DNA of 64,000 nucleotides from positions 23,126,001-23,190,000 of the forward strand of contig CM114273.1 in the NCBI GenBank assembly GCA_050084515.1, written 5' to 3'. Position 1 is the first letter of the stretch. Each line of letters starts with the position of its first letter. The DNA comes from Blasia pusilla (Eukaryota; Marchantiophyta; Marchantiopsida; Blasiales). Positions 1 to 11,820 of this stretch are shown here, in pieces. The position numbers were made by a program, and so were the translations under genes. The notes below the pieces were generated by a model. That model was not told where the DNA came from. It did not search any database and saw only the letters and a list, made by a program, of their open reading frames with translations.

Positions 1-281
1 TCGCAGAGGTCCAAGGTCGCAACCCTTGGTATGCCAAAAAGACGCAAGGGTCCAAATTTTTCTACTAATAGAAATGAATAAAAATAGGTACAAAACCCTA
101 GTTTCCCGAGTAGTGAAATAGTCGGGAGCTGCAACGGTAGCGCCTTCTCGTATGTCGGGTTATCTCCATCTTCAGGTTCCATCGAAGCTCTTATGTGAGC
201 GCACGGACGGACTAGGCCACGTTTTATCTCCAAGCTTTGTGATAGATTTCATTGATTTTGTCACTTTTTGATTTCTCAACA
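1..281 (+). mobile_element. Right part of a Copia-2-family LTR
   Basis: From about position 66 to 281 the sequence matches the 3' half of the Copia-2 LTR at 53810-54005: the accctagtttcccgagtag stretch, the cgcacggacggactaggcca block and the terminal tttctcaaca. It ends in CA at 281, exactly where the 180-bp satellite resumes. It may be a solo LTR or the 3' LTR of an element lying left of the window. The first 65 bases are too diverged to assign. The satellite it entered is array A. Confidence 0.75.
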
Positions 282-2600
282 CATTAAAAAATGAAAGAAA
301 CCTTATTTTTATAGAAGGTCTGATTTAGACTTACCAATTTTTGAGCTTGTGGTCCCAACTCCATTTTACTTGAAACTTGGCAAGAGTGGTAGATGCACCT
401 TCGAGACCATGTGGGCCAAATTTTAGCTCAAAATGGCAAATTTTGACAAGATGAAAAATGAAAGACCTTCTTTTCGTTCAAGGTTTAATGGTTCGGGTCC
501 AAAAAGGAGTTATTCATTTTTTAGGTTTTTCTCACAACTCCATTTTTCTTGAAACTTGGCAAGAGTGGAACATACACCTTAGGGACCATGTTGGCTAAAT
601 TTCAGCTCAAAATGGGGAAATGGGACAAGATGAAAAATGGAAAAAAACCTTATTTTGATAAAAGGTGTGATGGTTCAAGTCCAAAAAGGACTTACCAATT
701 TTTGAGCTTGTGATTCCAACTTTTTTTTGCTTGAAACTTTGCAAGAGAGATAGATGCACCTTGGAGATCATGTGGGCCAAATTTCTGCTCAAGATGTGGA
801 AGTTGGACAAGATGAAAAATGAAAAGACGACCTTTTCAATCAAGGTTTAATGGTTTGGGTCCACTACTTCATTATCAATTTTTGAGGTTTTTCTCACAAC
901 TCTATTTGGCTTGAAACTTGGCAAGAGTGCAACATGCACCTTGGAGACCATGCTGAAAAACTTTCAGCCCAATATGAGAAAGTGAGACAAGATGAAAAAT
1001 GAAAAAACCTTATTTTGATAGAAGGTGTGATGGTTCGGGTCCAAAAAAGACTTACCAATTTTTGAGCTTGTGGTCCCAACTCCATTTTTCTTGAAACTTG
1101 GTAAAAGTGGTAGATGCACCTTGGAGACCATGTGAGCCAAATTTCAGCTCAAGATGGAAAATGTGAACAAGATGAAAATGAAAATACCTTCTTTTCATTC
1201 AAGGTTTAATGGTTCGGGTCCAAAAAGGACTTAACAATTTTTTGAGCTTGTGGTCCCAACTGAATTTTTCTTGAAAATTGACAAGAGTGGTAGATTTACC
1301 TTGGAGACCATGTGGGCCAAATTGCAGCTTAAGATGGAAAATTTGGACAAGATGAAAAATGAAAAGATCAAATCCAAGTTTAATGGTTCGAGTCCAAAAA
1401 AGACTTCCCAATTTTTGAGCTTATGGTCCCATCTCCATTTTGCTTGAAACTTGGCAAGAGTGGAAGATGCATTTTGGAAACAATGTTAACCAAATTTCAG
1501 CTCAAGATGGGAAAGTTGGACAAGATGAAAAATGAAAAGATCTTCTTTTCATTCAAGGTTTAATGGTTCAAGTCCAGAAATGAGTTATTAGTTTTTGAGG
1601 TTTTTCTCACAATTCCATTTTTCTTGAAACTTAGCAAGAGTGTAACATGCATCTTGGGGACCATGTTAGCCAAATTTCAGCTCAAGGTGGGAAAGTTGGA
1701 CAAGATGAAAAATAAAAAAAAGCTTAATTTGATAGAAGGTCTCATAATTTGGGTCCAAAAAGGACTTACCAACTTTTGAGCTTGTGGTTTGAACTCCATT
1801 TTTCTTGAAACTTGGCACAAGTGGTAGATGAAGTTTGGAGACCATGTTGGCCGAATTGAAGCTCAAGATGGGAAACTTGGACAAGATGAAAAATAAAAAG
1901 ACCTTCTTTTCACTCAAGGTCTAATGGGTCAGGTCCAAAAAGGAGTTATTAATTTTTGAGATTTTGCTCAAAACTCTATTTTGCTTGAGACTTGGTAAAA
2001 GTGGAAAATGTACCTTGGGGACCATGTTGGGAAAATTTCAGACTGAAGATGGGAAAGTTGGACAAGATGAAAAATGAAAAAATCTTATTTTGATAGAAGG
2101 TCTGATAGTTCGAGTCCAAAATGGACTTACCAATTTTTGAGCTTGTGGTCCCAACTCCATTTCTCTTGAAACTTTCCTAGAGTGTTAGATGGACCTTGAA
2201 GATCATGTAGGCCAAAGTTCAGCTCAAGATGAGAAAGTTGGACAAGATGAAAAATGAAAAAACCTTATTTTGATACAAGGTTTGATGGTTCGGGTCCAAT
2301 AAGGACTTGCCAATTTTTGAGCTTGTGGTCCCAACTCCATTTTGGTTGAAACTTGGCAAGAGTGCCAAATGCAGCTTGGAGACCATATGGGCCAAATTTC
2401 AGCTCAAGATGGGACCAATTGAGCCCTAGTCCCCTACGGAGGAAATGGGATTTGACGTTGGAGAAGATGAAAAATTAAATTCATTCAAGGTTTACTGTTC
2501 CGCGTCCAAAAGGTCATTTTTAAGTTGTGATCACAACTTGATTTGGGTTGAGACTTTGCAAGAGTGATAGAAGTAACTTGGGGACCATCTGCACTATTCT
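282..2600. repeat. Satellite array A, 180-bp monomers
   Basis: About 13 head-to-tail monomers. The anchor gatgaaaaatgaaa recurs near 451, 631, 811, 991, 1351, 1531, 1711, 1891, 2067 and 2251, which gives a 180-bp step. Other shared blocks are cttgaaacttggcaagagtg, gagaccatgtgggccaaatt and ggttcgggtccaaaaagga. As 180 is a multiple of three, reading frames repeat in phase, which explains the short ORFs here; none looks like a gene. The array is related to array B (11821-15960) but is a distinct subfamily. The size is typical of plant centromeric or pericentromeric satellites; that role is inference. Confidence 0.95.
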
Positions 2601-3380
2601 ATAAAATCTTAGAAGAGTTATTACATTTCACTCTTGTAAGTAATTACACTCCTCAATTCTAATGTAAACGATGTCCTAGTCCCATAAGTAAATTCACCCT
2701 TCCATAAAATTGGAACCAAATCTATCCTTCTCCGTTAAAATTCAATTTCCCTTTCCATTACATATCAATCAAGACACAAATAATTTATTTATCTAGAATT
2801 TTCAATTTTTTTCCAAATTTAGTAATATTTATATTCATCTATTATAGTATTAAATAAAATATGAATTAATAAGTAAATTTGGTTTCTATTCTACCCAAAT
2901 CCATTTTGAATTCTACCCCATGCAATATTGCTCACTAAAAATAATTCATACATTATTTTCCTTTACAACTCAATTCAAACATATATTTTCCTTTATTAAT
3001 TTTGGAAAAAAAATCATCGCCTTTCCAATCCTTATCTTTCAATAAATAAAAGAAAATCACTTATTTGGATGAGTTAATATTTTTTGAGGAGTAAGTGATA
3101 AATAAAATATTTAAATTTATATCAAACAAACCTTTCAATTATCGTACCTTCCACCTTATCCAAGAACTTATAACCCAAGAGAAAACTTTCCATTTCATGA
3201 ACTCACTTCATAGACAACATTCGTGACCGGCTCATATTCACAAGTCTCCTCAGTGGAATATTTTGAAAATGTATTTACAACAAATGAGGAGTACCCCACC
3301 AAACATCTGGATTCAGAGGAACCTAATACTTATCTACATTATAAATATAAACTCATTCTATCTAATTTCCCAAACTTTAT
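2601..3380. other. AT-rich flank of satellite A, no gene
   Basis: This stretch is rich in A and T and I see no coding region. The piece at about 2987-3090 (ttttcctttattaattttg, then ccaatccttatctttcaata and ataaaagaaaatca) is clearly homologous to 16308-16410, which lies at a similar distance beyond satellite array B. The two arrays therefore seem to be parts of a larger duplicated unit. Confidence 0.7.
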
Positions 3381-4050
3381 GGAGTGGGGCCAAGTTCCAA
3401 CTTGGCCCCAGCCACTCCTAGGCCGCTATGTATCCCCGAGGGGTTTGCGAGACGCCGACTCTATGCGGGCGCCACGTGGGCACCAACGATTGGGCCTTTG
3501 ACGGCGGGCAACGGCGGGCTACGGTGGGAGCGACGGTCGGCGGACTACAGCGGGCCCGCGGGGGGAGGGGATGTCGCACGGGGCATTCGGGCCCGCGGGC
3601 CCGATGCAGGCTGGGGAAGGGAGGGCATCGTGGGGGGGGAGGGGATGCAGGGAGGGCAAGGGGGCCCGCCGGCCGGCTTTGACGTGAGCTAAACGCGGGC
3701 CCTAGAGCCCGCATGCGGGCTAGGGCCCGAGGCGACAAATCGAAGGGCGCAACGCGGGTCCAAATTGTCCGCGACGTGGGCTTGATAGAAAAATGAGCGT
3801 CGGGCATGATGCCCACTGGGCGGGCACGGATGGAATGATCGTTGTGCGCCGGCCGAGGTATGGGCTGCGAGCAACGAGGGCTCATAGAGCCCGCACCCGG
3901 GCCCGCACGGACATGTCTGTCCTTGGGACAGACTTTGTCCGCATGAAATCTTGCCTCTGATAATTTTCAGACTGATAAAATCCCGGTGTAACCCCATCTC
4001 TTCTGCCATGTTGAGGCACGTTTTCATGACCCTAACGGGTACAATCACGC
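3381..4050. repeat. GC-rich palindromic repeat block 1
   Basis: The block switches abruptly to GC-rich, CpG-rich DNA dominated by gggcccgc / gagcccgc motifs. It opens with a strong inverted repeat (3381-3418) and contains the perfect 16-bp palindrome agcccgcatgcgggct at 3706-3721, embedded in a longer 15-bp stem with a 2-nt bulge. Its right part (ggacatgtctgtcc...tttgtccgcatgaaatcttgcc) matches about 21205-21245 in another GC-rich block. It abuts an LTR-A copy, as the other blocks do, so it may be internal sequence of that element. Long ORFs on both strands here are a by-product of base composition. Confidence 0.75.
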
Positions 4051-5336
4051 TATCGTGTCGAGAGCCTTTCTTCGAGTAAGGGCGGATCTTCTAGGTGCAA
4101 CAGACGTGGTTGATGCAAGTTGAACTCTATAAGAATTTCTCCTTTTTCAGTAAAGTATTATTATGTAAACCCTCAATTCTCTCACGAAAGGAATCACGAA
4201 AGGTAGTTCCGAGGCGATCACACTTTTTCATAACATAGAACCCCAAAATTCCTAACTATGAAGTCCTTGTAAACTACTTTACGTTTGTACACAAGGAAAA
4301 TAACACAACTAGTGTTGAACCCTACTCGAGCAGGCCTATTGACGTCCATGGATAGCTATATAAGGACATACAAAGTGCAATCCCATGTCCTTCCGTATGT
4401 GACTATAGGAAGAATCACCGGAGTTGGAGATTGCATGATTTGGTTCATGAACGCGTCTCCAAAGTGATAAACTAGATAGCAAGTAAACCAATGCCTATCT
4501 ATAAAGAGAACCTTGACGTGATACAGGTTAAGGAAAGGAAAATCCGGCACAACTCATGCTCCATCCCTATCCATACTTGACAAACATCCTCTACTCTCCT
4601 CTAGAATGGGATTTGGCGGAGTTGCTCTCCCAAGAGGCGTAATCCACTCTCATTGGGAAAATAACAAGCCAAACCATCCTCTATTTCTAGTATGACTAAA
4701 CTCACCTAAGGTGACAAGTCTCTCATCTCCACACATACCACACTCTAAAAACCTCACGAAGAATAGACTAAAATCAAATTACTCTCCCAAGAGGGGTAAT
4801 CCACTCTCATTGGAAGAGCAAGCAATCCCAAAGCCATACACTCAAGAGTGATGCGAGAGACTCAAGATGTGAAGGAGAAGGTGATGATGAACCCTTGAAG
4901 GTCCCTCCTCTTTATAGACTCACAAGGGATCCACAAGTGTACGAAATAGGGCTAATCTTATCTTGTGCCACATGGCTTCCTCTCAAGGCTTAGCCAATCA
5001 TATTTTGATACAAGTAGATTGCCTCTTATCTCTTCCAGAATATCCTCTTTTACTCCCTTCATATCTTCCAAACTACCCCACCAACCCTAGCCACCAACCA
5101 AGACTACTTTTGCTCTTGTTTTATTAAAGCACCAACCCCATAACTTTACTTTTCTAATCTCATCTTTTATTTATTATCTCTTTTCCTAAAGTTGGGTCTG
5201 TGCAAATGAGTTACCCTAAAGAGGTTTAAACATGAGAATTTGATTTTCCTAGGCTAATTTACTTAATACTAATAAAAATCTCTCTCACACTTAATGATAG
5301 AGGAGTTTACATAGCGTGTGATTTTACTATACGATA
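4051..5336 (-). mobile_element. LTR-A repeat, copy 1 (solo-LTR-like, reverse)
   Basis: This is a reverse-oriented copy of the ~1.29-kb repeat seen in full at 28271-29564. The ends read tatcgtgtcgagag at the left and actatacgata at the right, i.e. the family's TGTCGT...ACGACA ends with G-to-A or C-to-T changes at both tips. Family blocks recognised are the rttaagtaaattagcttagg start region, gcgggcccaacttta, a TATA-like tatataaagaggaggga, and cacaagataagattagccc. A conserved reading frame lies at 4550-4356 (minus) ending at the same in-frame TAG as in copies 2 and 3. Flanks acgct and atgct could be a 5-bp target duplication with one mismatch. Confidence 0.8.
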
Positions 5337-5754
5337 ATGCTAGTGATGGGCCCCACCGCATATCCAATAAATAATCGCAGATAGCTACTGGTGAGCCGTA
5401 TATGAAGGTGCAGGTCTCTATGGCACGGCCTCCTGGTATCCTCCTTGAGCTCATGGGAGGATACCACGAGCTCACGGAGGATACTAGGAGGTATCTATCA
5501 AAATCCATGCTATTGCATAGGTGGTGCAGACAATCGTGACTCCTCTCGCCCAAAATCTATGGTGGCTACGCTTTCCTCCACCATATTACGCTCAATGTTC
5601 TCTGCAGTTGTAAAAGCATCTATCAACGTAGGTGAGGTGTGCATAAGAAGTACCCTATCCCTCACCCGGTTCCACAAATCTCGATCCAGCATCACGTACC
5701 ATGATTGGATAGCCTGGGACTCTGTCACCCCCTCAGTGACGTTATCAACCGGAA
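5337..5754 (-). pseudogene. Gypsy gag fragment
   Basis: Minus-strand translation at 5728-5510 gives a gag-like segment (SQAIQSWYVMLDRDLWNRVR, then a TAENIERNM block). It matches the gag of Gypsy-1 at 24390-24600 almost residue for residue. This SQA.K.W......R segment is the end of the plant Ty3/gypsy gag domain. Only about 75 codons are recognisable. To the right it joins directly to a TNP2 transposase fragment, and to the left it runs into an inverted repeat (ggtatcctcc...ggaggatacc, about 5431-5463) and then LTR-A. It is a chimera of broken elements, not a gene. Confidence 0.8.
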
Positions 5755-6456
5755 CTAAATTTGGGTCCTCACATCCTTGAGTCTTCTCAGATATTTAGTC
5801 ACAAATGCCAAAGACTCATCTTTCAGACACCCCTCAACCATGCAACCCCAAGGGCAAGCTTTAGATATGACATATTTTTTCAAAACACCCCTACACCTTT
5901 CCATAGAATAAATCCATCGGCAAGCTAATGGCCTATGATATCCAATTCCTTGATTACAAGGATCAAAAGAGGATGGTGGAAAATGCATCTCCAAGAGGCA
6001 TAAGCTTACCATTGTTGCCTGATGCATTTGTTAATAAGATGTAGGATTATACACTTTCCAACACAATGAACCTAAAATCTTGCTCAAGCGTATGATAGTA
6101 GAGCAACTTCCTAAGACCATAGAGGGAAAAGGAAGGATTTGGTGTATGAGCATATGATAATCTTGTAGCTTCATGTTATCCAATTTTCTCTTAACCACAT
6201 GTTTTCTTAACTTGCCATCATATCCTATGGGCACTTTCAAGGACTCAATCCTAGATAGGAACATGGTCAGATCTTGAGGTGATAAAACATTATCACATTG
6301 AGGTTTCACTAGTCCTTGAGCTCTACTTGGATGTGGTTGTAACCATAAGTGGGGTCCAATTCCACAAGCCTCCATATTTCTTCTAATCTTCAGTATATCC
6401 TTCATCCCAAGTAGAGTCTTCACAATGTTCTCAGAGATATTTTTCTCCATATGCAT
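5755..6456 (-). pseudogene. CACTA TNP2-type transposase fragment
   Basis: The minus strand from the ATG at 6456 reads MHMEKNISENIVKTLLGMKD, the well-known MHIEKN(V/I)CENI..TLL segment of plant En/Spm (CACTA) TNP2 transposases. It continues with VPIGYDGKLRKHV.KRKL..MK..D.H.L..Q.LP. After one stop it resumes at 6027-5755 with EMHFPPSSFDP, RWIYSMERCRGVLKKYV and KACPWGCMVEGCL, which match the DUF4218-like end of the same protein. The family protein is several times longer, so this is a C-terminal fragment with at least one stop. No terminal repeats were found around it. Confidence 0.85.
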
Positions 6457-6999
6457 AACATCTAACGTACGTCAAATAAGAGGATGTTAATTTTATGTCA
6501 AGGAAAATAGATTCTAGCATGAGAACTAAACTTCACGCTACACATAATATAAACTTATTGCAAATACAAAGGGATCAAGTTGGATACTCTCCAATACGGC
6601 AAATCAAATAGTAGACTTTGCCTCTTCATGCGTGTCCTTTTGTATGCATGATTAGGAGCGTCATCTTGACGCACTTGCTCCTCATAACTCTTTTTTTTCT
6701 TCTGCCCATTTTAGAATGTCATTTGCTATAACTCTTTGAGGTTCTCCTCTAGATTCCCCCAACCTAGTGAGTTGAGAGCGATAAGCTCTTTTTCTTCAAA
6801 CATAATCTCGTGGAAGGTGTATACGATGAAAACTAAAAATTGGCTTCCCATATTGTTTAGAGAAGTCAAAGTCCACATAAGGCTCACATGTTATATATGC
6901 AAGTTTCCCATCACGGCTTTGCCCAGAGATTGTGCCATATGTTGAGTAAACATTTATGGTCCACAAGATCATGGCTCTTAACTTGAACTCCGTATTCCC
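6457..6999. other. Possible TNP2 continuation, decayed
   Basis: I see no clear gene here. On the minus strand, scraps between about 6620 and 6960 could be upstream TNP2 sequence, but frames break repeatedly and I could not match a motif with confidence. Confidence 0.3.
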
Positions 7000-7365
7000 A
7001 AGGTTGCACAGAAACGAACAAGTCTATCCATGGGACGGATATGTCAAGACATGACCACGGACATGGAAAATCCATTGCGAGCACGGTTTTCTTTGGTGCC
7101 CGAGTCGATCGTATAGTCTGCAACCGTCAAAACCGGTGCGCGCTCGGATGAAGGATGCGGGCCACAGTCGCGACTCGTGACGCGTGTTACAAGCAGGCAC
7201 GACGCGAGCGGCATGCGGGCCCGCAACCAACCCACCCAGGGTCTACGCAGCTAGGGCGGGGATGGTTGTGGGCCTTGGAGCCTACATGCAGGCTCTTGAG
7301 CCCGCGTCCGCGCCAGGCACGGGCTCATTTCGGGCCTCGGAGCCTGCCTACGGGCTTGGGGGCGG
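7000..7365. repeat. GC-rich palindromic repeat block 2
   Basis: GC-rich sequence with gggccttggagcct and related motifs, ending at the left edge of LTR-A copy 2. It contains agcctacatgcaggct at 7279-7294, a variant of the AGCCCGCATGCGGGCT palindrome in which both outer arms changed together, with one inner mismatch. The ORFs on both strands here are compositional. Confidence 0.65.
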
Positions 7366-8641
7366 TGTCGTATAGTAAAATCACCCACTATGTAAACTCT
7401 TCTTTCATTAAGTTTTAGAAAGAGTTTTATAAGTATTAAGTAAATTAGCTTAGGAAAATGAAATTCTCATGTTTAAACCTCTTTATGGTGCCTCGTTTGT
7501 GCGGGCCCAACTTTAGGAAAAAAGATAATAAATAAGAGAAGGGAGTATAAAAGTAAAATAGTGAGGTTGATGTATTAATGAAAGAAAAGCAAAAGTAGTC
7601 TTGGTTAGTGATTAGGGTAGTTGGGGTAGTTTGGAGGATATGAAATGAGTTGATGAGGATATTTTGGAGGAGATAACATGTAATCTATTTGTGTTAAAAG
7701 GGGATTGGCTAAGCCTTGAGAGGAGGTCATGTGGCACAAGATAAGATTAGCCCTATTTTTTACTCTTGTGGATCCCTTGACAGTATATAAAGAGGAGGGA
7801 CTATCAAGGGTTCATCATTTTCTACTTCATTTCTTGAGTCTCCCTTGTTGCTCTTGAATGGATGGAATGCTTTCTTGCCCTACCAATGAGAGTGGATTAC
7901 CCCTCTTTGGAGAATGACTTGATTGAGTTCTATTCTTCGAGAGTTTCAAGAGTATGATATGAGATGGTTATTTGGGGAGACTTATAGTTTTAGGGGAGTT
8001 TTGTCATGCTAGGGATAATGGATGGTTTTGGCTTGTTATTTTCCCAATGAGAGTGGATTATCCCTCTTGGGAGAGCAATTTCACCAAAACCCATTCTTCA
8101 AGAGAGTAGAGGATGTCTGTTAAGTATGGATAAGGGTGGAGCACAAGTCGTACGCAATTTTCCTTTCCTTAATCCATACCACGTTAAGATTCTATTCGTA
8201 GATAGACATTGGTTTACTCGCTATCTAGTTTACCACTTTGGGAAGGCATTCATGAACCAGGTCATGCAATCTCCAAATCCGGTGATTCTTTCTATTGTCA
8301 CGTATGGAAGGACATGGGATTGTACTTTGTATGTTCTTATATAGCAATCTATGTATGTTAATAGATCTGCTTGGATGGGGTTTAACACTAGTTATGTTAT
8401 TTTTCTTATGAACAAGCATAAAGTAGTTTATATGGACTTTATAGTTAGGAATTTAGGGGTTCGATGTTATGAAGAGGTGATCGCCTCAACACTACCATTC
8501 GTGATTCCTGTCTTGAGAGAAAGGAGAGTGTATATAATAATTCTCTACTGCAAAAGGAGAAATTTTTAGGGAGTTCCTTTTGCATTAACCACGTCTGTCG
8601 TAACTAGAAAGTTCATCCTTACTCAAAGGAAAACTCTCAAC
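7366..8641 (+). mobile_element. LTR-A repeat, copy 2 (solo-LTR-like)
   Basis: It begins TGTCGTATAG at 7366 and runs colinear with the copy at 28271-29564. It includes a TATA-like tatataaagaggaggga near 7784 and a run that is open across 8126-8344. That frame encodes FPFLNPYHVKILFVDRHWFT and a TYGRTWDCTLYVLI end, then TAG, then continues in frame to 8569. It ends at ctctcaac (about 8641) without the family's terminal cacgaca, so its right tip is lost. GC-rich repeats flank it on both sides. Confidence 0.8.
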
Positions 8642-9079
8642 GGGCCCTCGTATGGAGTCGGCATGCCAGTTAGACGCGGGCTGGTTGTGGGCCTTGGAGC
8701 CTGCATGGAAGCTAGGGCGAGAGTTCTGGAGCCTGCGTGTGGGCTCGTTGCGGGCCTTAGAGCCCGCACGTGGGCTTGTTGAGGGCCTTAGAGTCCGCGT
8801 GGAGGCTAGGGTGCGGGCTAGTTGAGGGCCTTTGAGCCCGCCGGGCATCTACACGCTAGGTTGTAGGCTCGTTGCGGACCTTGGAGCCCACGTGCGGGCT
8901 AGGTTGCAGTATGATGTTCTCATACTTGTTATTCCAAACTCTCAACCCATTAATCATGGCATAAATAGTTCATACATTTCCTCCGAGAGCCTACACGCAC
9001 GCTTATTGCGGGCTAGGGCACGGGCACGCGCCCAAGAGCCCGCGCGCGGGCTAGGGGATTATGGGAGGGCGCGGTGATT
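8642..9079. repeat. GC-rich palindromic repeat block 3
   Basis: An irregular tandem repeat of roughly 40-50 bp built on gggccttRgagcc...gggct. It includes the perfect palindrome agcccgcgcgcgggct at 9037-9052 and near-perfect forms near 8768 and 8888. It directly follows LTR-A copy 2, consistent with internal sequence of a non-autonomous element, though it could be an independent minisatellite. Confidence 0.7.
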
Positions 9080-11016
9080 TTAGTGGGGTCTTAAATGGGT
9101 TTGTCTAGGGGTAGGATAATTGACGGCTTGTGGTAATATGGACTTAGCCATAGAGCGCAATGTTGGTGCACCTTGACCGTGCATGCTCCACCAATCATAG
9201 GGGCCAAGTGAATCAATAAATTCCCTACCAAACTCATCCACAAATAGTTCTTCATGGTTCAAAATGCTGCCCAACTCTCGCAAGCAAGTAGCTACATAAG
9301 AATTAGCCTCGATGACATTGAGGCCATGCATGCACCCCCTTTGCATAAAGTTTCACATATTGTTTGAAATCTAACATGCACTCAGCATTTGAAGTGACCT
9401 CTTGAACACTATCAAGAAGATTGTAAGGGGCGAGAATGTAGCCTATTGCATGTAACTTGTTGTGGATAAGTGCCTACCGCCTAGAAATAACATCAACCAT
9501 TTCGATAGCTCTAGACATTCTGACAAAATAACTGTGATACCTTCCACCCACACTAGGCCATGGAGTTACAAGAAAACAACGGGTCTCTTCCATGCATTAT
9601 CTCAAATATATGGCGATAAATACTCCTCGTCATTGCTTTATGACCACCACACTCTCTCAACATAATAATAGTTGGTTGAGCCGCAATAAAAAACTCCTCA
9701 CCCTCGATCCAAAAATCGTGATTGGCCATAGTATTTCGATCTCTCGTGCTTTCTCCCTTTGCATCCCATCCCTGCCATTGAAAGACTCCCTAAAAGCATT
9801 GGTGGCAACCATGGCATGGAACGCGTCCCTCAATGATAAGATTTATGGCAAAGTGTGTGTTTGCAGGAAGCAACAATCGTCTCTTCACTGGATTGGTTTC
9901 CATGAATTTGGCCATCACCCAAGTTCTAGTCTTCACAAATACTACCATCTCACGAGCTTGTGCAAAACTCTTGTCCACCCAAGGCCATTTACCCCATTCT
10001 TTGCATACTCGATCAAGAGAATGTGATACCCATCCATCCCAAAGATTACGAGAGAACTTAGCTTCGATAAGTTTCCCTACTGCTTCCTCATTGCTTGCAT
10101 TTTCTGTCACAAGTTGCAACACATTCTTTGGACTGATGCGCATGATAGTCCTCTCTATGTGACCTGCCAACCATTCCGTAATTTGGGATTCCCCTTGGGT
10201 GTCTACCGACTCAATCATGACCTCACCTTGTGGACACGAGACCATTATGTTCACAAAAGACTGGCTCCTCATATTGGTCCAAGAATCCGTTATGATCGTG
10301 GCCCCCAAACGCAAATTATCCAATATCCCATCCACCTTTTCGTTCACCTTCCCCATATGTTTCTCAAGTAGGATGGTGCACAACGAATTGTAACTAGGAC
10401 CTGAGTAACCCTTCACCTTTGTTCTTGCCAATACTACTTGTTTGAAAGCATCTTGTCGTACTACCTTGAATGGTATTCCACATTCGTAGAAATGCTTTGC
10501 CCACATGTGATTCACAACTTCTATTCCTTGGATGTTGAAAGAATCCCTTAAATCGGCTTGCTTCTTCCCACAACTTCTATTCCCCCGAATGGGCCCAACA
10601 ACTCCTCTTCATTCCTCGAGACTGTCACTTGATGGCATATGCGCAACCCCATTAAAATTTTGCACAACATAAACACTCTGTCTTGTCTGTTGCAAACATA
10701 TTTGTAATGGAGTCGTCTCTTCCACTTCACTCGAAGGTCTCACTTCCTTTCTTTCTCAATTTCCCACTAGTACCATGTTTCGGAGATCCCGTTGCATGCT
10801 GGGAGGGACCTTCACACATAATTTGATATGATGGGTATCCCGATTCCCATCCTTTTTCTTTCATATCTCTCGTATAAAATGCTCCACCATCCGCGTGGTA
10901 TGATAGGTTTTCATAGAATAGGAACAATACTTGCACTACCATGTGCTTGATGTTTCACCTTCAATATGTATTTCTTCCCAATGTTCCTTCACAATCTGTT
11001 GGAGTTCTCTTGTCAT
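9080..11016 (-). pseudogene. hAT-family transposase pseudogene (BED, DUF659, hATC)
   Basis: Read on the minus strand. The ATG at 11016 starts a BED zinc-finger-like region (MTRELQQIVKEHW, then W.CKYC and a HF I-type tail), broken by stops. The longest open part, 10515-9790, is a DUF659 domain: IITDSWTNMRSQSFVNIMV, the SVDTQGE block, LQLVTENASN and a late CKEW. The C-terminal hAT dimerisation motif is at 9346-9080: YDWWSMHGQGAPTLRSMAKS. Domain order is normal for plant hAT transposases, which cut and paste DNA and leave 8-bp target duplications. Multiple stops and frameshifts show it is dead. I did not find its terminal inverted repeats. Confidence 0.88.
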
Positions 11017-11049
11017 GATTACAGGTAGACACTAACCCCACCCAAAAAT

Positions 11050-11050
<1 letters not shown>

Positions 11051-11090
<40 letters not shown>

Positions 11091-11116
11091 AGGGAGAGAG
11101 AGAGAGATGAAGGGAG
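11051..11116. repeat. GA microsatellite
   Basis: A (GA)n run from about 11054 to 11087, followed by two gatgaagggagagag units. Confidence 0.95.
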
Positions 11117-11820
11117 AAATCAGATTGTGAGGATATACAAAAAATGAGAAAGTTTATATAGGGGAGGATGGAAGGAAGAGACTGAACTCTTATAACTCCC
11201 CAAATCAACTACCCCCACTTACAATTGATTACTAAATCGTCTCCAATAATTTTCATTTAACAAACCCGATTTTGTTCTCCTATTAGATTCCTTTTAGACC
11301 CTTCCTAACTTCTTTACCTACTCTAAATTTCCAACATACCTTCTTTGAAATACAACCACTCTTTTCAAATCTATTTTAACATTCTCCTTCCTCTCTCCAC
11401 CACTACTATTCCCAATTCTTCAATTACTCTCATTTCTAACTAACCTATCCTTTACTAAAACAACCCTACTCCAAGCCTCAAGCCGATGATGAAACAAGTA
11501 CCATAGGAAATCGTCTCCGATCCACCCGACTTCAAACTCTTGAGTGGCCTAATTACCGCCTGCATCTTAATCCACCGGAACCAACCTTAGTCCTAGACTA
11601 GTAGAGTAATTTGTGACTTCAGCGAAAAATATTAGTAAGTAGTCGTAGGAGAACTTCTTTTCCAAAGACTATTTTACAAATGTCATTTTGAAAAAATCCC
11701 TTTGTGTAACATTCTTGCTAATAAAGAATTTTTTTTGAAATTGATGGTCAAATTGGGAAGTGTGAATTTGTGGCATGAATTTGTTTTTGCGCATTAGTTA
11801 AAAAATAGATTCTATACCAA
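11117..11820. other. No recognisable feature
   Basis: Low-complexity, pyrimidine-rich sequence on the plus strand without coding signal; a poly-A run (about 11819-11831) precedes satellite array B. Confidence 0.6.

Noticed and set aside
607-2100. ORFs of 60-90 codons in satellite array A
   Set aside because: They follow the 180-bp repeat, which is a multiple of three, and recur with the monomers; they are not genes.
3384-4048. Overlapping ORFs of 84-155 codons in GC-rich block 1
   Set aside because: GC-rich DNA has few stop codons by chance; the ORFs overlap on both strands and match no domain.
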